Part shown: one piece after another, positions 35,227 to 39,878 of the stretch
Numbering within the stretch: the stretch's first letter is position 1
How the letters are laid out: each line of letters begins with the position of its first letter
Source: Candidatus Sedimenticola endophacoides
GTDB lineage: Bacteria; Pseudomonadota; Gammaproteobacteria; Chromatiales; Chromatiaceae
DNA length: 39,878 nucleotides
Direction of reading: 5' to 3'
NCBI GenBank assembly: GCA_003062205.1
Contig: PQCP01000117.1
Coordinates: 1-39,878, forward strand
Notes under the pieces: generated by a model
The model's database searches: none
Seen by the model: the letters and a program-made list of their open reading frames with translations, nothing else
What the model was told of the DNA's origin: nothing
Position numbers and translations under genes: made by a program

Positions 35227-35925
35227 ATGGGAGATCTGCGGTCGATCATCAGGCGCATCCACCTCTTCGCCGATCTCGATGAGGGGGATCAGGCCCGGCT
35301 GGAGGAGGGTGCGCGCCACCTAAAACTGAAAAAAGGGGCGTCCCTGTTCCATTGTGGCGACGAGGCGGATGGCTTCTATTACGTGATTCAGGGTTGTGTG
35401 AAGCTCACCCTGTTCGCTCCCGGAGGCGGCGAGAAGGTAGTGGAGATCATCCGCGAGGGGATGACCTTCGGCGAGGCGGTGATGTTTGCCGGAAAGCCCT
35501 ACCCGGTCACCTCTCAGGCGGTGAGCGAGACGCATCTGCTGTTCCTCTCCAGGGACCCGGTGTTGCGCTGTATCGAGCAGCGCCCGGGCTTTGCGCTGCG
35601 CATGCTTACCGGCATCAGCCGCCGCATGCACGGGCTGGTTCACGATATCGAAACCTACAGTCTCTGCTCGGCCCTGCAGCGTGTGGTCGGCTATCTGCTC
35701 AATGAGATCGAGCCCGAAGGGGCTCACGAGAGCATCTGTGCCTTGCGCCTGCCCACCAACAAGAGTGTGCTTGCCTCACGCCTCAACCTGACTCCGGAGA
35801 CCCTCTCCCGGGTCCTGCGTAACCTATCGGAGAAGTCGCTGATCGAAGTGAGCGGACGGCAGGTGGTGATACGCGATATACGGCGTTTTGTTCAATTCGC
35901 CGAGCAGAGCGGGCGGCTGCTTTAG
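35227..35925 (+). CDS. Crp/Fnr-family transcriptional regulator (Dnr/NnrR-like)
   Basis: A 232-residue regulator: a cyclic-nucleotide-binding-type beta-roll (about 10-125, LFHCGDEADGFYYVIQG, MTFGEAVMFAGKPYPV), a dimer helix (RRMHGLVHDIETYSLCSALQRVVGYLL) and a C-terminal helix-turn-helix whose recognition helix reads LNLTPETLSRVLRNL. The E-x-x-S-R in that helix is the FNR/DNR type that reads TTGAT. The N-terminal cysteine cluster that binds Fe-S in FNR is absent, so NO or haem sensing as in Dnr is more likely. ATG 35227 has GGAGG 7 bases upstream. It lies near two HAO-like genes and a perfect FNR-type site, suggesting it controls this nitrogen module, which is inference. Confidence 0.9.
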   Translation: MGDLRSIIRRIHLFADLDEGDQARLEEGARHLKLKKGASLFHCGDEADGFYYVIQGCVKLTLFAPGGGEKVVEIIREGMTFGEAVMFAGKPYPVTSQAVSETHLLFLSRDPVLRCIEQRPGFALRMLTGISRRMHGLVHDIETYSLCSALQRVVGYLLNEIEPEGAHESICALRLPTNKSVLASRLNLTPETLSRVLRNLSEKSLIEVSGRQVVIRDIRRFVQFAEQSGRLL

Positions 35926-36091
35926 AGCGGGATCGGGGATATTGGGACAATCCCGCCGGATTGCCGGACGTGGCGAACGGTTGGTCTGCAACCCCTTGTC
36001 CGGTATGGTATCCGGTCTGGCGCGACGCGCCTTGATGCCGGGGACCGGAAGTCAGCGGCGCTACCCACCCTTTTATTGACGTGAGCCGATA

Positions 36092-36550
36092 ATGCGAGAC
36101 GACCTGATCTTCATGCAGCGTGCCTATCAGCTAGCCCAACAGGCCGCCGAGCAGGGTGAGGTGCCGATCGGTGCCGTGGTGGTGCGCGACGGGGCGATCA
36201 TCGGCGAGGGCGGAAATCGCCCGATCGGTGATCACGATCCCACCGCCCATGCCGAGGTGGTGGCGCTGCGCGATGCCGCGCGGCGGGTCGGCAACTACCG
36301 ATTGCCGGGCGCCACCCTCTACGTGACGCTGGAACCCTGCCCGATGTGCGCCGGCGCCATGGTACATGCCCGGGTCGGGCGGGTGGTCTATGCCGCCTCC
36401 GATCCACGCAGCGGGGCGGCGGGCAGCGTGTTCGACCTGTTGCCCTCGGATGGCCGCTTCAACCACCGAACCGAGGCCGAGGGTGGGCTGTTGGCGGAGG
36501 CGTGCGGGGAGCTGTTGCGGGATTTCTTCCGGCGCCGCAGGGGGCGCTGA
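36092..36550 (+). CDS. tadA: tRNA-specific adenosine deaminase
   Basis: Converts A34 to inosine in tRNA-Arg(ACG). The 152-residue protein has the zinc deaminase motif: His53-Ala-Glu55 (PTAHAEVVAL) and Pro82-Cys83-x-x-Cys86 (EPCPMCAGAM). The N-terminal EVPIGAVVV and the ARVGRVVYAASDP region are as usual, and the C-terminus is basic. It converges with mltF, with 9 bp between the stops. Confidence 0.96.
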   Translation: MRDDLIFMQRAYQLAQQAAEQGEVPIGAVVVRDGAIIGEGGNRPIGDHDPTAHAEVVALRDAARRVGNYRLPGATLYVTLEPCPMCAGAMVHARVGRVVYAASDPRSGAAGSVFDLLPSDGRFNHRTEAEGGLLAEACGELLRDFFRRRRGR

Positions 36551-36559
36551 AGCGGGGAT

Positions 36560-38032
36560 TCAGAGCATTGGGGGCAGGTTGACCTCGATCGGCTTCTCCG
36601 GGCCTTGGTTCTCCGGGCGCTGGGCCAGATGCCAAGTCAGCAGATCGAAATAGTTGCGAATGTTGTCCACATAGTTGACCGCTTCGGCACCCCGGGCGTA
36701 GCCGTATTTTACGGTCTTATGGTGTTTCTTCTGGCTTAGCAGGGGAAGGTAGCGCTTTACGTCGGTCCACTTGTCGGGATCGGCGCCATCGCGCATGGCG
36801 AGAATGCGCGCGTCCTCCAGGTGACTGAAGCCGATGTTGTAGCTCGCCAGGGTCAGCCACATCCTGTCGGGTTCCTGAATGCGCTCCGGGATCTTCTCCT
36901 GCATCATCCTGATGTAGCGCGCGCCACCCAGAATACTCTGCTTGGGATCGCGGCGGTTGTCCACGCCGAGCTGATTGGCGGTGGCCCGGGTCAGCATCAT
37001 CAGCCCGCGCACTCCGGTTGGAGAGACCGCCTTGGTATTCCAGTGGGACTCCTGATAGCTGACCGCCGCCAACAGACGCCAGTCGAGGCCGGTCTGTCGG
37101 GCCGCCTCCCTGAAATATGCCAGCAGATCGGGCAGCCGCTGGACGAAATGGCGCTGGAAGGTACGCTTGTCCACAAAGCCCAGCCGGTCCACGTGCCCGT
37201 AGTAGCGCTCCAGCAGCTGCTCCAGGATTCCCTCGCTCTTCAATTGGCCGATAAATTCGCTGGCGGCGTCGTACAGACTATCGTCCTCGGCATGGGGAAA
37301 GGCCCAGGCGAGGCGGTCCGGCTCACCCAGATCCATCGCCACCTTGAGCATTGGATAGAGCTGGCGGCTCAGGGCGACCTCATTAGAATCGCCGATGGTG
37401 TAATCGATGAGCTGCTCCTTGACCAGATACAGCAACTCCTCACTCTCAATCCCCTGTTGCGCGGTCCATGTCAACTCCGGGTAATCGAGTTTCAATCGCT
37501 CCAGGGTCTCCTCATGGCTGCTCCCGGCCACCACCTCCAGGGTGCCGGAGAGGGTGTCGGCGATCGACGTCGGCTTTTTACGGTCTCGTCGGTAGACCAA
37601 CTGCTGGGTGATCTCCTGGTAACTGGGGGCAAATCGCACCAGCGCTTCCCTTTTCGGGGTCACGGTCAGGCCGGCAGCGGCGAAATGCGCTTCCCCGTTG
37701 ACGATCATGGGGATGATCTGATCAAAGCTCTCGGGCACGATATATCGTACCCGCACTCCAAGCCTGTTGGCGAAACGTTCCACCAGCTCATATTCGAGCC
37801 CGCGAAAACCGTCCCTCTCTTCGTAATAGGTGGTGGGGCTGTTGCGGGTGATCACCACCAGCGCCCCTTCATCCTGAACGCGATCCAGCAGGGGCTGCTC
37901 AGCTCCGCAACCGGCCAACAACGACAACACAGCCGCGCACAGCCGTCCCGCCACCCGCGAAGCGCTGCGCCGCTGAAATGCGGCCCTGAAGGGATGAGTG
38001 AAAGTCTTGGTTTCGTGTAGAATGCCCACCAC
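36560..38032 (-). CDS. mltF: Membrane-bound lytic murein transglycosylase F
   Basis: A peptidoglycan-cleaving enzyme of about 490 residues anchored in the envelope. The N-terminus has a hydrophobic signal with the lipobox LLAGC, so it is probably a lipoprotein. A periplasmic-binding-protein (SBP_bac_3) domain follows (LVVITRNSPTTYYEERDGFRG) and then an SLT domain from about residue 300, with the catalytic Glu in AAVSYQESHW and the family motif SPTGVRGLMMLT and AGGARYI-like GGARYIRMMQ. GTG at 38032 or 38029 is the likely start; the open frame continues upstream through tRNA-Ser and cannot be coding there. No clear ribosome site resolves the start. Confidence 0.93.
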   Translation of the reverse strand: MVGILHETKTFTHPFRAAFQRRSASRVAGRLCAAVLSLLAGCGAEQPLLDRVQDEGALVVITRNSPTTYYEERDGFRGLEYELVERFANRLGVRVRYIVPESFDQIIPMIVNGEAHFAAAGLTVTPKREALVRFAPSYQEITQQLVYRRDRKKPTSIADTLSGTLEVVAGSSHEETLERLKLDYPELTWTAQQGIESEELLYLVKEQLIDYTIGDSNEVALSRQLYPMLKVAMDLGEPDRLAWAFPHAEDDSLYDAASEFIGQLKSEGILEQLLERYYGHVDRLGFVDKRTFQRHFVQRLPDLLAYFREAARQTGLDWRLLAAVSYQESHWNTKAVSPTGVRGLMMLTRATANQLGVDNRRDPKQSILGGARYIRMMQEKIPERIQEPDRMWLTLASYNIGFSHLEDARILAMRDGADPDKWTDVKRYLPLLSQKKHHKTVKYGYARGAEAVNYVDNIRNYFDLLTWHLAQRPENQGPEKPIEVNLPPML

Positions 38033-38080
38033 GCCATTGTAGTCAGCCCCGGCTGTTGCGTACAATGTGCAGTGACAAAT

Positions 38081-38170
38081 GGAGAGGTGCCGGAGCTGGC
38101 CGAACGGGCTTGACTCGAAATCAAGTGAACCCTCTGGGTTCCGAGGGTTCGAATCCCTCCCTCTCCGCCA
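38081..38170 (+). tRNA. tRNA-Ser (anticodon CGA)
   Basis: A 90-nt class II tRNA: acceptor GGAGAGG/CCTCTCC, anticodon stem CTTGA/TCAAG around CTCGAAA, so the anticodon is CGA (reads UCG). A long variable arm (CCCTCTGGGTTCCGAGGG) is present and CCA is encoded. It is divergent from mltF. Confidence 0.97.
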
Positions 38171-38211
38171 ATAAAGCCAAAAGGCCCCTGTATGGGGCCT
38201 TTTGGCTTTAT
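38171..38211 (+). terminator. Very strong hairpin terminator after tRNA-Ser
   Basis: An 18-bp perfect stem (ATAAAGCCAAAAGGCCCC and its complement) with a 5-base loop starts right after the CCA. The 3' arm contains the T-rich GCCTTTTGGCTTTAT. Confidence 0.9.
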
Positions 38212-38327
38212 CAGGGGAGTGGAGGATATGGTGAGAAGCCTTCGGTTCGACCAGGAGCGGCGGAGCCGCGACGCAGGACGCCGGCTCTGCCGGCGCCCCG
38301 AAGGGGTGAGCTGCGCAGCAGCGAATC

Positions 38328-38347
38328 AATCCCTCCCTCTCCGCCAA
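38328..38347 (+). repeat. 20-bp copy of the tRNA-Ser 3' end (attachment-site candidate)
   Basis: AATCCCTCCCTCTCCGCCAA here repeats 38152-38171, i.e. the T-arm/acceptor 3' end plus CCA of tRNA-Ser, 176 bp downstream. Integrases that use tRNA genes leave such repeats. No integrase lies between, but a toxin-antitoxin pair and insertion sequences follow. Confidence 0.65.
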
Positions 38348-38418
38348 CAATATCGGTAACTTACTGAAGATAAATAATAAAATTATCAATTACAAGGTCC
38401 AGTATGCGGATCTATATA

Positions 38419-38444
38419 CGGCCTGAACTTGTTCAGGCCGTTTT
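38419..38444 (-). terminator. Terminator downstream of vapC (possibly bidirectional)
   Basis: CGGCCTGAAC and GTTCAGGCCG form a perfect 10-bp stem with a 2-base loop. The plus strand then has four T, and on the minus strand a less marked A/T stretch follows. It lies 70 bp beyond the vapC stop. Confidence 0.65.
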
Positions 38445-38513
38445 CATTGTGCGCCCAGCATGAGCGCACTCTTGTGGGTGCAACAATTTGGGTTACCCGT
38501 TGGGGTGCATTTC

Positions 38514-38912
38514 CTACCAGACCGTTTTGACATGCTGATAGGCCTGGATTTTCGCATCTGCGGTAACCAGTGGTGCCGAGTGGTGCCGGGCGAGCGCAAC
38601 AATCATCCGGTCGGCAGGGTCGGGGTGAAACTCGCCGGGCAGGCGCACTGACTGCACGGCGACGTCCGGTTCCGCCGGGACGAAAGCGATGCCCTCGATG
38701 GATTCCACGGTAGCCAGCCAATCGTCGATGTCCATCGTCAGCGCCAGTCGCCCCTTGGCGACGAGCATCGCAATCTCCCAGGCAGTGATCGCAGACACGA
38801 GAATCTGTCCGTCTTCGGACAGTTCTGTTTCAATCGCCTTTCGAGCGCGAGGCGTGAGCTGATCGTTATCATTGACCCACCAGATCAGCGCATGGGTATC
38901 GAGCACGATCAT
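38514..38912 (-). CDS. PIN-domain toxin, VapC-type
   Basis: An endoribonuclease toxin of 132 residues. It begins MIVLDTHALIWWVN, with the first acidic residue of the PIN fold (Asp5), then SAITAWEIAMLVAKG (Glu), and near the end HPDPADRMIVALARHH with the other acidic residues. It fits the VapC/PIN group. The ATG overlaps the antitoxin stop (ATGA, 38909-38912), so the two are translationally coupled. The frame open to 38927 is only an upstream extension. Confidence 0.92.
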   Translation of the reverse strand: MIVLDTHALIWWVNDNDQLTPRARKAIETELSEDGQILVSAITAWEIAMLVAKGRLALTMDIDDWLATVESIEGIAFVPAEPDVAVQSVRLPGEFHPDPADRMIVALARHHSAPLVTADAKIQAYQHVKTVW

Positions 38913-39160
38913 TCCAATGCCTCCCAATCTCCTTCCCCAACGGGTTCGGTCGGATCGGCATACTCGGCCACGCTGCCTTTGAGGATAGTGAGTGGGTCGC
39001 GATGTTTGTCGCGGTACTTGCGGACCTCGACAGCGGGCTTGCCGTGGTCGGTCACGATCACGGCCTTACCTGTCGCCTCCACCTCGCGAAACAACTCTAG
39101 CGCCCTGGCCTTGAACTGGGACTTTGAAATCTGCTCTTGCATAAATATAACCCTGGTCAT
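38909..39160 (-). CDS. Phd/YefM-type antitoxin
   Basis: An 83-residue antitoxin that binds the adjacent PIN toxin and represses the operon. The Phd-fold pattern is MQEQISKSQFKARALELF and VEATGKAVIVTDHGKPAVEV, followed by a flexible acidic tail (EPVGEGDWEALE) that blocks the toxin. ATG 39160 or ATG 39142 (MQEQ) can serve as the start; the second has the more usual family beginning. It is immediately upstream of and overlapping the toxin gene. Confidence 0.88.
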   Translation of the reverse strand: MTRVIFMQEQISKSQFKARALELFREVEATGKAVIVTDHGKPAVEVRKYRDKHRDPLTILKGSVAEYADPTEPVGEGDWEALE

Positions 39161-39321
39161 CTAACTCTGGTCATCAGTATAGCAATAATGACTACTTTTG
39201 GTGACTATGGAGTCAATTTGGTGGGAATTTACCCCGCATTCAAATAAGACGTGGGGGGGATTGCCTACACTCCAGCGACTCCCTCTGAGACACTACCCCC
39301 GCATTGAGAAACCGAGGTACC

Positions 39322-39612
39322 ATGAGTCAACAGCAGAGTCGCCGGGAGTTTTGGCGAAGCCACCACCAGCAGTGCAAGGCGCAGCGCATGACACTCAATG
39401 CCTATGCTGAGCAAGAGGGGCTGACACTCTCTGTCTTCTATGGTTGGAGCAAGCGTTTCAGGCAGGAGCGCGAAAGCGGTTTCAGCCGTGGTCAGGTGGG
39501 AGGGTCCGGCCGGACTGAGTACCGCCTGCACTTTCCCAACGGCTTGGTGCTGGGGTGGAATGGCGATGCCGACTCGCAGTGTTTGGCCCTGCTGGTGAAG
39601 TCACTGGCATGA
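39322..39612 (+). CDS. IS66-family accessory protein TnpA
   Basis: A 96-residue protein with a helix-turn-helix: EFWRSHHQQCKAQRMTLNAY, AEQEGLTLSVFYGWSKRFRQ, then a beta-rich tail (YRLHFPNGLVLGWNGD). It matches the first gene of IS66-type elements. GAGG lies just before ATG 39322. Its stop overlaps the start of the next gene (ATGA). Confidence 0.85.
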   Translation: MSQQQSRREFWRSHHQQCKAQRMTLNAYAEQEGLTLSVFYGWSKRFRQERESGFSRGQVGGSGRTEYRLHFPNGLVLGWNGDADSQCLALLVKSLA

Positions 39613-39731
39613 TGCGCACCGACAACCAACTGCCCGAGGTGTTTCTCTGCAGGGCACTGGTGGACTTCCTCAGGGTATCCAGGGACTTGCCGTGCTGGTG
39701 GAGGCGCAACTCTCCCTCGACCCCTTCTTAG
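39609..39731 (+). pseudogene. IS66-family TnpB, frameshifted and cut by another insertion
   Basis: The frame from ATG 39609 starts with family residues (QLPEVFLCRALVDF) and then turns to non-family sequence; the +1 or -1 frame gives the expected GIQGLAVLVEAQLSLDPF. One base is apparently missing near 39671-39677. After about 39731 the IS66 similarity ends at AATTATTCATAA, where another insertion sequence appears to begin. Confidence 0.75.
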
Positions 39732-39878
39732 CCCGAATTATTCATAAAAAAGGCGCACCTCGTTCAACCAATTGATATAATTGGTATTTCGCCAAAAACG
39801 CTTCGGTGAAGCTAAACGAGGTCGCCCCATGTCCAAGTCTACCCAAGAACCGCTGAGATTTCTCCCCGTTGACGGTCT
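39732..39878 (+). mobile_element. Start of another insertion sequence, partial at window end
   Basis: Sequence after the broken tnpB ends abruptly and is followed by an AT-rich end containing CCTCGTT and a matching AACGAGG about 50 bp further on. A frame then starts at ATG 39829 (MSKSTQEPLRFLPVDG) and runs off the window. The opening words look like an IS1380-type transposase, but 16 residues are too few to be sure. Confidence 0.5.

Overview
The window looks like chromosomal DNA of a GC-rich gammaproteobacterium. The order thrS-infC-rpmI-rplT-pheS-pheT-ihfA-merR-tRNA-Pro, the non-AUG start of infC and an EfpL-type elongation factor all fit that class. Two octaheme hydroxylamine-oxidoreductase-like cytochromes, a pentaheme cytochrome, a NapC-type quinol dehydrogenase and a Crp/Fnr regulator suggest respiratory nitrogen metabolism. 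I cannot name the genus from the sequence.

Layout. 1-1.4 kb: a broken metallo-beta-lactamase-fold gene. 1.5-9.4 kb: the translation/IHF cluster, ending in tRNA-Pro and a terminator. 9.5-12.4 kb: a small protein, acetoacetyl-CoA reductase, 3-methyladenine glycosylase, efpL and a small hypothetical gene. 12.4-19.7 kb: a wrecked branched-chain amino-acid/amide ABC transporter operon. The 5' stub of a Tat-exported binding protein is followed by a 1913-bp unit (IS3 fragment, 300-bp element, truncated permease, phosphatase, thioredoxin) present twice plus a partial third copy. Then come the 3' end of the permease gene, an ATPase gene frameshifted by a 100-bp tandem duplication, and an intact second ATPase. 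19.8-24.5 kb: a zinc-ribbon/formylglycine-enzyme-fold gene and an ACP-fatty-acyl-AMP-ligase-acyltransferase gene, each split by the same 300-bp element. 24.6-35.9 kb: an ion channel, the multiheme cytochromes, several exported proteins (one with six 18-residue repeats) and the Crp/Fnr gene behind a perfect FNR-type site. 36-38.2 kb: tadA, mltF and tRNA-Ser. 38.2-39.9 kb: a likely island edge with a 20-bp copy of the tRNA-Ser 3' end, a VapBC-type toxin-antitoxin pair and nested insertion sequences.

The most unusual thing here is a 300-bp, apparently non-coding element present seven times (474, 13277, 15190, 17103, 20120, 22450 and 34582). Every copy is exactly 300 bp, and they are identical apart from one substitution at 17135. 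It has no terminal inverted repeats and gives no consistent target duplication. It carries strong subterminal hairpins at both ends. In the three genes it splits with both halves present, computational removal of exactly 300 bp restores one uninterrupted reading frame. All five independent junctions at its CGCTAAC end are preceded by C-N-[A/T]-[C/T]. This resembles a non-autonomous, hairpin-ended, single-strand-transposing (IS200/IS605-like) element, but no transposase for it is visible here. The same repeats probably mediated the deletion and tandem amplification in the ABC transporter operon, although assembly error must be excluded there.
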